From Bordetella ansorpii (GTDB lineage: Bacteria; Pseudomonadota; Gammaproteobacteria; Burkholderiales; Burkholderiaceae_B): a stretch of 64,000 bases of DNA. This document shows positions 1 to 9,107 of the stretch, one piece after another. The notes below the pieces were generated by a model. That model saw only the letters and a program-made list of their open reading frames with translations, made no database searches and had not been told where the DNA came from. The position numbers and the translations under genes were made by a program. Positions within the stretch are counted from its first letter, which is position 1. Each line of letters begins with the position of its first letter. The stretch spans positions 543,654 through 607,653 of the forward strand of contig NZ_FKBS01000029.1 in the NCBI RefSeq assembly GCF_900078315.1, read 5' to 3'.

Positions 1-865
1 GCACCAGCGCGTCGTGCCAGCCTTCGGCGTAGACGGCAAACGTCGCGCCCGAGTGATAGGCGTAACCGCCCACGTCGGCCAGGTCGATGCTGATGGCGAC
101 CTGCGGCAACGCATCCAGCAGGGTTTGCAGGCCATCGAGCGCCTGGCCCAGGCCGGGCAGCGCCGGCAGGCGCTCGCGGGCCTCGGCCAGCACCTCGGGA
201 CCGCCGTACAGTTCGGTCAGGGCGCGCAGCGCGGCCAGCGTCTGCGGGGCGACGGGCGCGTCGCCCTGCCCCAGTTCGGCCAGGCCGGGACCATCCTTCT
301 CGCGCAGCAGCATGATGATGGCGTCGACGTTGGCCTTTGCGGCCGGATCGGACTCCAGGATGGCATGCAGCACGCCAGGGTGGCACAGGTCCAGCCTGGG
401 CTGGCGCACGCCGGCGATCTCGAGCGTCTCGAGCACCATGCGCAGGATTTCCAGGTCGGCCTCGACACCGGCATGGCCGTAGATCTCGGCACCGATCTGC
501 AGCAGTTCGCGGCTGGACAGCAGGTCTGCCGGTCGCGCATGCAGCACGTTGCCGCAATAGCAAAGCCGCGTGACGCTGGTTCGATTGAGCAGGTGCGCGT
601 CGATGCGCGTGACCTGCGTCGTCATGTCGGCGCGTACGCCGAGCGCGCGGCCGGACAACTGGTCGACCAGTTGGCACGTCTGCAGCGTGAGATCGCTGCC
701 CGTGGCGGACAGCAGCGAATCGATGTACTCGACCAGGGGCGGCGCGACCAGTTCGAATCCGTACGTACGGTACAGATCGAGCAGTTCGCGGCGCAACTCT
801 TCGATGCGCCGGGCTTCGGCCGGCAATACGTCGGCGAAGCCTTCGGGCAGCAACCAGTTACCCAT
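1..865 (-). CDS. hisZ: ATP phosphoribosyltransferase regulatory subunit HisZ (3' end outside window)
   Basis: The N-terminal 288 codons are present and the frame runs off the left edge. HisZ is a histidyl-tRNA synthetase paralogue that lacks aminoacylation and forms the regulatory subunit of the short-form HisG enzyme, which catalyses the first step of histidine synthesis. The protein opens [20 protein letters not shown], a typical HisZ start, and carries the class II synthetase-like stretch [17 protein letters not shown] near residue 80. The ATG at 865 follows a weak ribosome-binding site. A strong terminator lies between hflC and this gene, so hisZ probably has its own promoter. True HisS is encoded separately at 9108-10391, which argues against this being a second synthetase. 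Confidence 0.93.
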   Translation of the reverse strand, partial: MGNWLLPEGFADVLPAEARRIEELRRELLDLYRTYGFELVAPPLVEYIDSLLSATGSDLTLQTCQLVDQLSGRALGVRADMTTQVTRIDAHLLNRTSVTRLCYCGNVLHARPADLLSSRELLQIGAEIYGHAGVEADLEILRMVLETLEIAGVRQPRLDLCHPGVLHAILESDPAAKANVDAIIMLLREKDGPGLAELGQGDAPVAPQTLAALRALTELYGGPEVLAEARERLPALPGLGQALDGLQTLLDALPQVAISIDLADVGGYAYHSGATFAVYAEGWHDALV

Positions 866-907
866 GAATTTATCCGGATGACGCCGCGCGACGTGCGCGG
901 GGCGTTG

Positions 908-951
908 CCAAAACAAAAACGGCTGAGGGGGCGTAAGCCCCGCTCAGCCGT
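908..951 (-). terminator. Rho-independent terminator after hflC
   Basis: A near-perfect hairpin lies at 919-951: the arm acggctgag pairs with ctcagccgt, and an inner ggggc-gtaa-gcccc forms a tetraloop. Read on the minus strand, the stem is followed by TTTTTGTTTT. It lies 104 bp past the hflC stop and before the hisZ start, so it separates the hfq-hflX-hflK-hflC transcript from hisZ. Confidence 0.9.
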
Positions 952-1054
952 GTGCGGAATGTTTTCTAGCTTACGCGGCATTATACATGCTCGCGCCGCC
1001 GTTGGCGTGACAAGGCCGGACCGCCCGCGAGCGGCCCGACTGGAGGATGCCCGA

Positions 1055-1960
1055 CTACTGGCGGGCGGCTTGCGGCGCCGCCGGCCGCGAACCCGGATTC
1101 GGGTTCTTGAAGTAGTTGAAGAAGTCGGAGCTGGGATCGACGACCAATACGTCGCCGGGCTTGGAGAAGGCCGAACGGTAGGCTTCCAGGCTCTTGTAGT
1201 AGTCGTAGAACTCGGGGTTCTTGCCAAAGGCCTGCGCGTAGATGTTGCTGGCCTGCGCATCGCCTTCACCCATGACAGCCTGAGCCTTGGCATAGGCCTG
1301 GGCCACGATGACCTCGCGCTGGCGGTCGGCCTCGGCGCGGATCTTCTCGCTTTCGGCGGCGCCGATGGAGCGCAGTTCATTGGCCACGCGGGTACGCTCT
1401 GCTTCCATGCGGCGGTAGACCGACTCGGAGATCTCGGGCGCGAACTCGATGCGGCGCAGGCGCACGTCGACCACTTCCACGCCCAGGGGCTGGGCGCGGC
1501 GGGCCACGTTGGTCAGGATTTCGGCCATGACCTTGTCGCGCTGCGTGGAGACCACGTCGCTGACGGTGCGCACGTTGACGGAGGCATTCAGGGCATCGCG
1601 GATCTGGGCCTGCAGGCGTTCCTGGGCGGCGCGTTCGTTGCCGCCGAAGGTGACGTAGTACAGGCGCGGATCGGCGATGCGCCACTTCACGTACGAGTCG
1701 ATCAGCAGGTTCTTCTTTTCGGAAGTCTGGATACGCTCGGCATCGGTGGACTCGATGGTGAGGATGCGCTTGTCGATGGTGACGACGTTCTGGAACGGCG
1801 GCGGCAGCTTGAAGTACAGGCCGGGCTCGCTGATGATCTTGCGGACTTCACCCAGCGAGAACACCAGGGCGTAGTCACGCTCGCGCACGGTGAAGACGCA
1901 GGAAGACAGGGCGGCCAGCGCGATGAGCAATCCGACCAGGATGGGCATGAGACGTTGCAT
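1055..1960 (-). CDS. hflC: HflC, inner-membrane SPFH-domain modulator of FtsH
   Basis: HflC (301 aa) is one half of the HflKC complex that cages the FtsH protease at the inner membrane and modulates its activity on membrane proteins. A single N-terminal membrane anchor (about residues 4-22, LMPILVGLLIALAALSSCVF) is followed by the SPFH/band-7 domain, including YALVFSLGEV and the Ala/Glu-rich coiled region around VANELRSIGAAESEKIRAEAD. The C-terminus is short and Pro/Ala-rich. It begins 17 bp after the hflK stop, so the two are almost certainly co-transcribed. The ATG is preceded by ggaat in a reasonable position. Confidence 0.96.
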   Translation of the reverse strand: MQRLMPILVGLLIALAALSSCVFTVRERDYALVFSLGEVRKIISEPGLYFKLPPPFQNVVTIDKRILTIESTDAERIQTSEKKNLLIDSYVKWRIADPRLYYVTFGGNERAAQERLQAQIRDALNASVNVRTVSDVVSTQRDKVMAEILTNVARRAQPLGVEVVDVRLRRIEFAPEISESVYRRMEAERTRVANELRSIGAAESEKIRAEADRQREVIVAQAYAKAQAVMGEGDAQASNIYAQAFGKNPEFYDYYKSLEAYRSAFSKPGDVLVVDPSSDFFNYFKNPNPGSRPAAPQAARQ

Positions 1961-1977
1961 GTTCCGGATTCCTCGGG

Positions 1978-3285
1978 TTAGCGCGACATGCGGTCGCGGG
2001 TCAGCGTGTTGGCGCTGCTGGCGCCGGCGTTGCCGCCGGCCGAGGACGCGGAACCCGCGTTGGACGAACGCTGCGGCGCGGCGGGCACGGCGGGCGTATT
2101 GGCGCCGGGCAGGCCGAAGTTGGCCTGGCCCGACGGCTTGCCGCCGTCCTTGGCCGTCTGCTGCATGATCTTGTCCAGCGGCAGGTACAGCATGTTGTTG
2201 TTGCTGCGCGAATCCACCATGACCTTGCTGGCATTGGTGAAGACTTCCTGCATGGTTTCAAGGTACATGCGCTGGCGCATGGTCTGCGGCGACTTCTCGT
2301 ACTCGGCCAGGATGGACGTGAAGCGTGCGGCGTTACCCTGCGCATCGCCCACCACCTTGGCCTTGTAGCCCTCGGCCTGCTCGACCATGCGCGAGGCCTG
2401 GCCGGAAGCCAGCGGCACCACGCCATTGGCGTAAGCCTGGCCCTCGTTGATCTGGCGCTCGCGATCCTGGCCGGCCTTGACGGCGTCGTCGAACGCGGCC
2501 TGGACCTGCTCGGGCGGCTGCACGTTCTGGATGGCCACGGTGCTGACCTGGATGCCGGCCGCGTAGCGGTCGAGGATCTGCTGCATCAGGGTCTGGACCT
2601 CGGACGCGACCTCGGTACGGCCTTCGTACAGCACGAAGTCCATGGGCTTCTTGCCGACGATCTCGCGCATGGCGGTCTCGGAGGCCTGGCGCACCGCGTC
2701 ATCGGGGTCGCGCATCTTGAACAGGTAGTCCGGCGCGCCGTCGGCGCGCAGGCGATACTGCACCACGAACTGCATGTCGACGATGTTCTCGTCGGTGGTC
2801 AGCATCAGCGCCTCGGGCAGGACCTTGTTGCGGGCGTTGCCGCGAAAGCCCACCTCGAACGTGCGCAGCTGCGAAATGTTGACCATTTCGTGGCTTTGGA
2901 TGGGATACGGCAGGCGCCACTGGAAGCCGGCGGGCGCGGTGCTCTTGTACTTGCCGAACTGCGTGACGACGGCGACCTGGCCTTCCTGGACGATGAAGAA
3001 GCCGCTGGCCAGCCACAGCGCGACCAGCACGGCGACGATCACGCCCAGGCCGATGCGCGCGCCACGCGGCGAAGGCGGCGTGACGCCCCCGCCCCGATTG
3101 GGCCGGTTTCCGCCGCCCCGGCGGCCGAACAGCGCGCCCAGGCGGTTGTTGAAATCACGCCAGACTTCGTCGAGGTCCGGAGGACCGTCTTCGTTCTTGG
3201 GACGGCGCGGCGGCTCGGAGCCGTTGTTGTTGCCGCGTCCCCAGCCCGGGTCATTCAGATTGAAGAGTTTGATGATTCGACGCAT
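1978..3285 (-). CDS. hflK: HflK, inner-membrane SPFH-domain modulator of FtsH
   Basis: HflK (435 aa) partners HflC in the FtsH-associated HflKC complex. I start it at MRRIIKLFNLNDPGWGRGNN, a typical HflK opening, not at the upstream in-frame ATG. A GGGAA motif sits just before this ATG. A Gly/Pro/Arg-rich cytoplasmic leader of about 70 residues precedes one membrane segment (IGLGVIVAVLVALWLASGFFIV) and the SPFH domain (VVTQFGKYKSTAPAGFQWRL). The C-terminal 60 residues are Ser/Ala/Asn-rich and low in complexity. Its first 35 bp overlap the 3' end of hflX, which points to translational coupling. Confidence 0.95.
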   Translation of the reverse strand: MRRIIKLFNLNDPGWGRGNNNGSEPPRRPKNEDGPPDLDEVWRDFNNRLGALFGRRGGGNRPNRGGGVTPPSPRGARIGLGVIVAVLVALWLASGFFIVQEGQVAVVTQFGKYKSTAPAGFQWRLPYPIQSHEMVNISQLRTFEVGFRGNARNKVLPEALMLTTDENIVDMQFVVQYRLRADGAPDYLFKMRDPDDAVRQASETAMREIVGKKPMDFVLYEGRTEVASEVQTLMQQILDRYAAGIQVSTVAIQNVQPPEQVQAAFDDAVKAGQDRERQINEGQAYANGVVPLASGQASRMVEQAEGYKAKVVGDAQGNAARFTSILAEYEKSPQTMRQRMYLETMQEVFTNASKVMVDSRSNNNMLYLPLDKIMQQTAKDGGKPSGQANFGLPGANTPAVPAAPQRSSNAGSASSAGGNAGASSANTLTRDRMSR

Positions 3286-4357
3286 TGTTTCCCACAATCT
3301 GGCCGGTTTCTGCAATTGCCCCACGCAACGCATCCAAGCCGGCGCGCTCGGTAGCGCTTACGAATATGCGCGCAATCGTACCATGTGCATCACGCTCGAC
3401 CCTGGGCGCCAGTCCGGCCCGGTCGATCTTGTTATAGACCAGGATTGTCGGGATTTGTGCCGCACCGATTTCAGCCAGCACTTTGTTCACTTCGAAGATC
3501 TGCTCGTCGCGCTGCGCGCTGGAGGCGTCGACCACGTGCAGCAGCAGGTCGGCGTGCACCGTCTCTTCCAGCGTGGCGCGGAACGCGGCGATCAGCTTGG
3601 TCGGCAGGTCGCGGATGAACCCCACGGTATCGGACAGCACGACATTGCCCGCCCCTTCGATCCAGATGCGGCGCGTGGTGGTGTCCAGGGTGGCGAACAG
3701 CTGGTCGGCGGCGTAGGCGCCGGCGCGCGTCATCGCGTTGAACAGCGTGGACTTGCCGGCGTTGGTGTAACCCACCAGCGAGACCGACAGGGCGCCGCCG
3801 CGCGCGCGGGCGCGGCGCTGGGTGACGCGCTGGCGTTCGACGCGGTCGAGCCGCTCGCGCAGCACCTTGACCTTGTCGCCGATGATCCGGCGGTCCATTT
3901 CGAGCTGGGCTTCGCCGGGACCGCGCATGCCGATGCCGCCGCGCTGGCGCTCGAGGTGAGACCACAGGCGGGTCAGGCGCGTGGCCAGGTGCTGCAGTTG
4001 GGCCAGCTCGACCTGCAGCTTGCCTTCGTGGCTCTTGGCGCGCAGGGCGAAGATGTCGAGGATGAGCGCCACGCGGTCGACCACGCGCAGATTGAACTCG
4101 CGCTCGAGGTTGCGCTGCTGCGCCGGCGACAACGGCTGGTCGAACAGGATGATGTCGACCAGTTGGGCCTTCGCCATCATGACGGCCTCTTCGACCTTGC
4201 CCGAGCCGATGAAGAACTTGGCGTCGGGGGTGTCGCGGCGGGCGGTGAGAATGCCGGTGATCTCGGCGCCCGCGCCGCGCGCCAGCATGGCGAATTCGTC
4301 GGCGTGAGCGGCGTGTTCAGGACTGCCAAGATCGACGCTGATGATCAGTGCACGCAT
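3251..4357 (-). CDS. hflX: GTPase HflX
   Basis: HflX (368 aa) is a ribosome-associated GTPase of the Obg-HflX superfamily that splits stalled or heat-damaged 70S ribosomes. It has the N-terminal HflX domain (FFIGSGKVEEA, LFDQPLSPAQQRNLE), a helical linker with GMRGPGEAQLE, and then a G domain with the P-loop GYTNAGKST near residue 195, switch motif DTVGFIRDLP and NKID. It lies downstream of hfq and overlaps hflK. A hairpin between hfq and hflX may lower its expression relative to Hfq. Confidence 0.96.
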   Translation of the reverse strand: MRALIISVDLGSPEHAAHADEFAMLARGAGAEITGILTARRDTPDAKFFIGSGKVEEAVMMAKAQLVDIILFDQPLSPAQQRNLEREFNLRVVDRVALILDIFALRAKSHEGKLQVELAQLQHLATRLTRLWSHLERQRGGIGMRGPGEAQLEMDRRIIGDKVKVLRERLDRVERQRVTQRRARARGGALSVSLVGYTNAGKSTLFNAMTRAGAYAADQLFATLDTTTRRIWIEGAGNVVLSDTVGFIRDLPTKLIAAFRATLEETVHADLLLHVVDASSAQRDEQIFEVNKVLAEIGAAQIPTILVYNKIDRAGLAPRVERDAHGTIARIFVSATERAGLDALRGAIAETGQIVGNNASNHQTLQSE

Positions 4358-4416
4358 GCTTGAATGGTCTCTCTTGCCGGCGAGCGAGCGCCGGCATGCA
4401 ATAGGGGCCCCCAGCG

Positions 4417-4450
4417 AAAATGCCCGCCTGCGCGAAACGCGCGGCGGGCA
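4417..4450 (-). terminator. Weak terminator or attenuator between hfq and hflX
   Basis: On the minus strand an 8-bp stem (tgcccgcc with ggcgggca) extends inward through gcgcg/cgcgc around a short loop, with one bulged base. It is followed by TTTTCGC. The U-run is only four long, so partial read-through from hfq into hflX is expected. This fits high Hfq and lower HflX levels from one transcript, but that is inference. Confidence 0.5.
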
Positions 4451-4477
4451 ATAGGGGGTACTACCGGAACAGGCGGG

Positions 4478-4714
4478 TTATTCAGCAGGAACTTCCACCT
4501 GGAAATTGACGGCCCTGGCAGGAACCACGGTGGAGATGGCGTGCTTGTACACCATCTGGGTAACCGTGTTGCGCAGCAGAACCACGTACTGATCGAAAGA
4601 TTCGATTTGCCCTTGAAGCTTGATGCCGTTCACGAGGTAGATGGACACGGGCACGTGTTCTTTACGCAGCGTGTTGAGGAACGGATCTTGCAGAGTTTGC
4701 CCTTTATTGCTCAT
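4478..4714 (-). CDS. hfq: RNA chaperone Hfq
   Basis: Hfq (78 aa) forms a hexameric Sm-like ring that pairs small RNAs with mRNAs. The Sm1 core is [21 protein letters not shown] and the Sm2 signature YKHAIS falls at residues 56-61. The conserved QDPFLN proximal-face region is at residues 9-14. The tail is much shorter than in E. coli Hfq (78 against 102 aa), as is common in betaproteobacteria. The start MSNKGQ is fixed by the upstream AAAAGGAG and by family alignment; the longer open frame is not likely to be translated. The gene lies between hisC and hflX in a conserved order. Confidence 0.98.
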   Translation of the reverse strand: MSNKGQTLQDPFLNTLRKEHVPVSIYLVNGIKLQGQIESFDQYVVLLRNTVTQMVYKHAISTVVPARAVNFQVEVPAE

Positions 4715-4764
4715 TGGCCAGGCTCCTTTTGTTTTGGATAACGGCAGCAGACGCCGGAATTGGT

Positions 4765-4793
4765 ACTCTACAGGGTTTTCCCCCCCTGTGCCA
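4765..4793 (-). promoter_or_regulatory. Candidate hfq promoter with a C/G7 tract in the spacer
   Basis: Read on the minus strand, TGGCAC (4788-4793) and TAGAGT (4765-4770) are separated by exactly 17 bp and lie about 50 bp upstream of the hfq ATG. Both hexamers are only moderate sigma-70 matches. The spacer contains a run of seven G on this strand. No transcript data support it. Confidence 0.4.
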
Positions 4794-4826
4794 CTTGGCC
4801 CAGGGAGCAAGATGACACCAGAAATT

Positions 4827-5906
4827 TCAGCCCGCAACCAGTGCCCGCAAGGCTTCGAGCAAGGTCGTGCACTGAGGCTCCGTACCCACCGTGATGCGCA
4901 GGAACTGGTCGATGCGCGGCTGCTTGAAATGGCGCACGATGATGCCGCGTTCGCGCAGGCCGGCGGCCAGGACGGCGCCGTCGTGCGCGGGGTGCCGGGC
5001 GAACACGAAATTGGCGGCTGACGGCAGCACGTCGAAGCCCAGATCCTGCAGGCCCGTGGTCATGCGGGCACGGGTTTCCATCACGGCACGGCGGGTGCGT
5101 TCGAAGTGGCCCGCGTCGTCCAGCGCAGCGGCCGCGCCGGCCTCGGCCACGCGGTCGATCGGGTAGGAATTGAAGCTGTTCTTCACACGCTGCAGGCCGT
5201 CGATCAGCGCTTCGTGACCAATGGCGAACCCCACCCGCAGGCCGGCCAGCGAACGCGACTTGGACAGCGTCTGCACCACCAGAAGATTCTCGTGGCGCTC
5301 GACCAGCGAGGCCGCCGACTGGGCGCCGAAATCGACGTAGGCCTCATCGACCACCACCACGCATTGCGGATTGGCGGCGACGATGCGCTCGACGTCGCCC
5401 AGTTCGAGCGCGCGGCCCGTGGGAGCATTGGGATTCGGGAAGATGATGCCGCCGGCGGGGCCGCGATCGCCCGCGTCGGGCAGATAGCCGGCCGGATCGA
5501 TGCGGAAGTCGTCGGTCAGCGGCACGGTGTGCTGCACCACGCCGTACAGGCCGCAATACACCGGGTAGAAGCTGTAGCTGATGTCGGGGAAACGCAGCGG
5601 CTGCGGCTGCTGGAAGAACGCCAGGAAGACGTGGGCCAGCACTTCGTCGGACCCATTGCCCACGAACACCTGCTCAGGACGCACGCCGGCGCTGGCCGCG
5701 GCGGCCTGGCGCAAGCGATCCGAGTTGGGATCGGGATACAGGCGCATGGCGTCGTCGCACGCATCACGCATGGCCTGCAGGGCGCGCGGCGACGGGCCGT
5801 AGGGATTCTCGTTGGTGTTGAGCTTGACGAGGTTGGTCAGCTTCGGCTGCTCGCCCGGAACGTACGGGCTGAGCGTGCCCACCACGGGGCTCCAGTAACG
5901 ACTCAT
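4827..5906 (-). CDS. hisC: Histidinol-phosphate aminotransferase
   Basis: HisC (359 aa) is a PLP-dependent fold type I aminotransferase that converts imidazole-acetol phosphate to histidinol phosphate. Seen here are the substrate-clamp region [13 protein letters not shown], the FPNPNAPTG loop, DEAYVDFG and the PLP lysine in [16 protein letters not shown] near residue 215. The stop-start overlap with der (ATGA at 5903-5906) indicates coupling, and hfq follows about 110 bp downstream. A his gene outside the main his operon, next to hfq, suggests this could be one of two HisC paralogues. Specificity within the HisC/aromatic family cannot be settled from sequence alone. Confidence 0.92.
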   Translation of the reverse strand: MSRYWSPVVGTLSPYVPGEQPKLTNLVKLNTNENPYGPSPRALQAMRDACDDAMRLYPDPNSDRLRQAAAASAGVRPEQVFVGNGSDEVLAHVFLAFFQQPQPLRFPDISYSFYPVYCGLYGVVQHTVPLTDDFRIDPAGYLPDAGDRGPAGGIIFPNPNAPTGRALELGDVERIVAANPQCVVVVDEAYVDFGAQSAASLVERHENLLVVQTLSKSRSLAGLRVGFAIGHEALIDGLQRVKNSFNSYPIDRVAEAGAAAALDDAGHFERTRRAVMETRARMTTGLQDLGFDVLPSAANFVFARHPAHDGAVLAAGLRERGIIVRHFKQPRIDQFLRITVGTEPQCTTLLEALRALVAG

Positions 5907-7264
5907 TTACCTTCCTGATCTGCGTAGGGATTGTGCGAAGACTTGAACTCGATGCGCAGCGGCGTGCCGGCCAGCTTGAAGGCCTCGCGGAAACGCGTTT
6001 CGAGATAACGGCGGTACGAATCCGGGATGGCGTCCAGCGCATTGCCGTGGATGATGACCAGCGGGGGGTTCTGGCCGCCCTGGTGGGCGTAGCGCATCTT
6101 CGGCCGGAAGATGCCCTTGCGCGGCGGCTGCTGCTGCTCGACGGCGGTTTGCAGTTCGCGCGTGAGCTTGGGCGTGGACAGCTTGGCGAAGGCCGCGGCA
6201 TGGGCCGAATTGACGGACTTCATCAGGGGCTTGATGCCCGAGCCCTTCAAGGCCGAGATGGTATGCACGTTGGCGAACGACAGGAAGCGCAGCTTGCGCT
6301 GGAATTCGCGCTCGATCTGCTCGCGCTGGTCGAGGCTCAGGCCGTCCCACTTGTTGATGGCCACCACCACCGCGCGGCCGGTTTCGAGCACGAAGCCGGC
6401 GATGTGGGCATCCTGCTCGGACACCTCGGTCTGCGCGTCCAGCACCAGGACCACCACGTTGCAGGCCTCGATGGCCTGCAGGGTCTTGATGACGGAGAAC
6501 TTCTCGATGGCCTCGAACACCTTGCCGCGCTTGCGCAGGCCCGCGGTGTCGATCAGCGTATAGCGCTTGCCGTCGCGCTCGAAATCGATCTCGATGGCGT
6601 CGCGCGTGGTGCCCGGCATGTCGAACGCGATGACGCGCTCTTCGCCGATCAGCGTGTTGATCAGCGTGGACTTGCCCACGTTGGGACGGCCCACGATGGC
6701 CAGCTTGATGCGGTGGTCGTGCTCGCCCTCGCCTTCCTGCGCTTCGGGCTCATTCTCGACCGGCACGAGATCGCGCAGCGCGGTCTCGATCAGGTCGACG
6801 ATGCCGTCGCCATGCGCGGCCGAAATGGGGGTGGGCTGGCCCAGGCCCAGTTCGTGGAAATCGCCGGTGGCCGCGCCCGACCCCATGCCTTCGGCCTTGT
6901 TGACCGCCAGCACCACGCGCTGCTGGCCGGATTTGCGCAGCAGGCGGGCGATTTCGTGGTCGTGCGCGTTGATGCCGGCACGGGCATCGACCAGGAACAC
7001 GACGACGTCGGCTTCGGCGATGGCCTGGCGCGTCTGACGCGCCATCTCCATCATGATGCCGGTCTTGGCCACGGGTTCGAAACCGCCCGTATCGATGACG
7101 ATGAACGGGATCTCGCCCACTCTGCCCTCGCCGTAGTGGCGGTCGCGCGTCAGGCCGGCGTAATCGGCCACCAGCGCGGCGCGCGAACGCGTCAGGCGAT
7201 TGAAGAGGGTCGATTTACCGACGTTGGGACGGCCGACCAGGGCGACGACAGGCTTGAAGGACAC
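5903..7264 (-). CDS. der: Ribosome biogenesis GTPase Der (EngA)
   Basis: Der (453 aa) is an essential GTPase of 50S assembly with two tandem G domains. The P-loop GRPNVGKST occurs at residues 11-19 and again near residue 190, with DTGGFE and DTAGLRKRG switch motifs, and NKAE and NKWD specificity motifs. A KH-like C-terminal domain follows ([22 protein letters not shown]). It sits between bamB and hisC, the usual bamB-der arrangement, about 34 bp after the bamB stop. Confidence 0.97.
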   Translation of the reverse strand: MSFKPVVALVGRPNVGKSTLFNRLTRSRAALVADYAGLTRDRHYGEGRVGEIPFIVIDTGGFEPVAKTGIMMEMARQTRQAIAEADVVVFLVDARAGINAHDHEIARLLRKSGQQRVVLAVNKAEGMGSGAATGDFHELGLGQPTPISAAHGDGIVDLIETALRDLVPVENEPEAQEGEGEHDHRIKLAIVGRPNVGKSTLINTLIGEERVIAFDMPGTTRDAIEIDFERDGKRYTLIDTAGLRKRGKVFEAIEKFSVIKTLQAIEACNVVVLVLDAQTEVSEQDAHIAGFVLETGRAVVVAINKWDGLSLDQREQIEREFQRKLRFLSFANVHTISALKGSGIKPLMKSVNSAHAAAFAKLSTPKLTRELQTAVEQQQPPRKGIFRPKMRYAHQGGQNPPLVIIHGNALDAIPDSYRRYLETRFREAFKLAGTPLRIEFKSSHNPYADQEGK

Positions 7265-7298
7265 AGTAGATTGGAAGAGCGAAAGAAAACGGGTGGGT

Positions 7299-8456
7299 TT
7301 ATTTGATGCCGATCATGACCAGATCGCCATCGCCGGTCTGCACCAGCACGCCTTGCGACGTGGCCTGGGGCGGAGACACGATGGGATCGCCGCCGACCGA
7401 CAGGCGCGCCAGCAGGCCGCCGTCGCTGCGCGACAGGAAATGCACGTAACCTTCGAGATCGCCCACCGCGACGGCGCCGCCGTACGACGCCGGGACGGTC
7501 AGCCCACGGTTGCGCAGCGCGTTCTGGCGCCACACGCCGGCGCCGGTGTCCAGCGCGAAGGCGTTGACCACGCTGTGCTGGTCGGACGAGTAGGCGTAGC
7601 GGTCGTCGACGGACAGGCCGGTGGAACTGGAGAAGTCCTTGCTCCAGAGCGGACGGCCGCCAGCGGACACGTCGAAGCACACGGCGCGGCCCTGGTAGGC
7701 CACGGCGCACAACAGGCGGCCGGCCAGCGCGGGCGCGCCCACCACGTCGGTCAGGCGTTCGAGGTCGCTGCCGCCCTTGGGCGTGGCGACCGTGCCTTCC
7801 CATTGGACGTTGCCGCTGGCCAGGTTGATGGCCATCATCTTGCCGCCAGGCAGGCCGGTGATGACCAGGCCCTGGGCGATGACCAGCTGGGCGGCGCTGC
7901 GCAGGGCCAGCGCGGGGCCGGGACGCTGCAGGCTCCAGAGGCGGTCGCCGGTGTTGGCGTCGAAGGCCTGCACGCGGTAGTCGCCGCTGCGCACCACCAC
8001 GACGCCGTCGCCGACCACGGGCGGCACGGCGACTTCGCTGGTGGCCTGGGCCTTCCACTTGACCTTTCCGGTGTCGTCGAACGCGATGATCTGGCCCAGG
8101 GGCGTGGCCACCACGGTGACACGGCCATCGCTGGCGGCGCCGGCCGACAGTTGGGTATCGGCCGAGACGCGCCACAGCGAACGGCCGCTGAGCAGGTCGA
8201 ACTTGCCGACACGGCCGTCAGGCGTGGCGGCATAGACGGCATCGCCGACCACGGTGGGCACGAAGCCCAGGCCGGAACCGCTGCCGATCGAGGCCTTCCA
8301 GGCGGCGTTGACCGAGATGCCCGCCTTGTAGTCGGTGAGCGGAACCGGCGCATAGCGCGTGTCGTCGCTGCCGAACATCGAGCAGCCACCCAGCACGGCG
8401 ATGCCGGCCAGGACCAGGGCGCCGCGCCAGGAGCGGCCAAAACGGGGAAAGCGCAT
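7299..8456 (-). CDS. bamB: Outer-membrane assembly lipoprotein BamB
   Basis: BamB (385 aa) is the beta-propeller lipoprotein of the BAM complex that helps insert outer-membrane beta-barrels. The start [20 protein letters not shown] gives a lipoprotein signal with lipobox LGGC and acylated Cys25. Repeated PQQ-like blades follow, for example [32 protein letters not shown] and [15 protein letters not shown]. The longer upstream frame lies inside yfgM and is not used. The gap to yfgM is 5 bp, so the pair is co-translated, as in many proteobacteria. Confidence 0.95.
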   Translation of the reverse strand: MRFPRFGRSWRGALVLAGIAVLGGCSMFGSDDTRYAPVPLTDYKAGISVNAAWKASIGSGSGLGFVPTVVGDAVYAATPDGRVGKFDLLSGRSLWRVSADTQLSAGAASDGRVTVVATPLGQIIAFDDTGKVKWKAQATSEVAVPPVVGDGVVVVRSGDYRVQAFDANTGDRLWSLQRPGPALALRSAAQLVIAQGLVITGLPGGKMMAINLASGNVQWEGTVATPKGGSDLERLTDVVGAPALAGRLLCAVAYQGRAVCFDVSAGGRPLWSKDFSSSTGLSVDDRYAYSSDQHSVVNAFALDTGAGVWRQNALRNRGLTVPASYGGAVAVGDLEGYVHFLSRSDGGLLARLSVGGDPIVSPPQATSQGVLVQTGDGDLVMIGIK

Positions 8457-8461
8457 CACTG

Positions 8462-9100
8462 TCAGGCTCCGCTCAATGCGTCGAGTTTCAATTGCACGAT
8501 CTGCGTCAGGGGGTGGGCGGCGCCCAGCGCCTGCAGCGCGGTCTTCCAGGCCTCGCGGGCTTCGTCGCGCTTGCCCTGCGCGGCCAGCACATCGCCGCGG
8601 CGATCGGCATACAGCGCGGCGAACGCGGCCGGCGGGTTCTCCAGCTGCTTCAGCGCCTGGTCGTATTGTTTCTGGTCGAGCAGCAGGCCCGCCAGGCGCA
8701 GGCGCGCCACGGGCTGCAGCGCGGCCTGCTTGGACTGGCCCGCCAGCCATTCGAGCTGCTGGCGTGCGCCGTCGATATCCTTCTGGTCGCCCAGCGCCTG
8801 CGCGGCGATCAGCGCAGCGCGGCCAGCGTAGCCGGTGGAGGGATAGTCGTTGCGCAGGGTCTGCGCGGCAGCCTTGATGCGCGCGGCCGAGTCGGCGCCG
8901 CCCAGGCGGGCCGCGTCTTCCAGCGCCTCGAAGTAGCCCATGGCCTGGTTCGCGCGGTAGCTTTGGTAGGCGCGCCAACCGGACCAGCTAGCCGCGCCGA
9001 CGGCGGCGATGGCCAGCACGATGGTGACGAGCATGCCGTAGCGGGCCCACCACGCCTTCAGCGCGTCGAGTTTTTCCTGTTCTTCGAGATCGTATGCCAT
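8462..9100 (-). CDS. yfgM: YfgM/BamB-associated TPR-like inner-membrane protein
   Basis: This 212-aa protein has a cytoplasmic N-terminus (MAYDLEEQEKLDALKAWWARYG), one membrane helix (about residues 23-42, MLVTIVLAIAAVGAASWSGW) and a periplasmic TPR-like alpha-helical domain. That is the architecture of YfgM, an ancillary SecYEG and periplasmic chaperone partner. It lies between hisS and bamB, as yfgM does in E. coli. Helical repeats with small residues (AALIAAQALGD, ARLRLAGLLLDQKQYDQAL) are visible. The ATG lies 7 bp after the hisS stop. Confidence 0.9.
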   Translation of the reverse strand: MAYDLEEQEKLDALKAWWARYGMLVTIVLAIAAVGAASWSGWRAYQSYRANQAMGYFEALEDAARLGGADSAARIKAAAQTLRNDYPSTGYAGRAALIAAQALGDQKDIDGARQQLEWLAGQSKQAALQPVARLRLAGLLLDQKQYDQALKQLENPPAAFAALYADRRGDVLAAQGKRDEAREAWKTALQALGAAHPLTQIVQLKLDALSGA

Positions 9101-9107
9101 TGCTGCC

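Noticed and set aside
751-760. tRNA T-loop-like gttcgaatcc
   Set aside because: It lies in the hisZ reading frame, and no acceptor or anticodon stem surrounds it.
14-1981. 655-codon plus-strand open frame
   Set aside because: It is antisense to hisZ and hflC, which have clear family motifs; it is a by-product of high GC.
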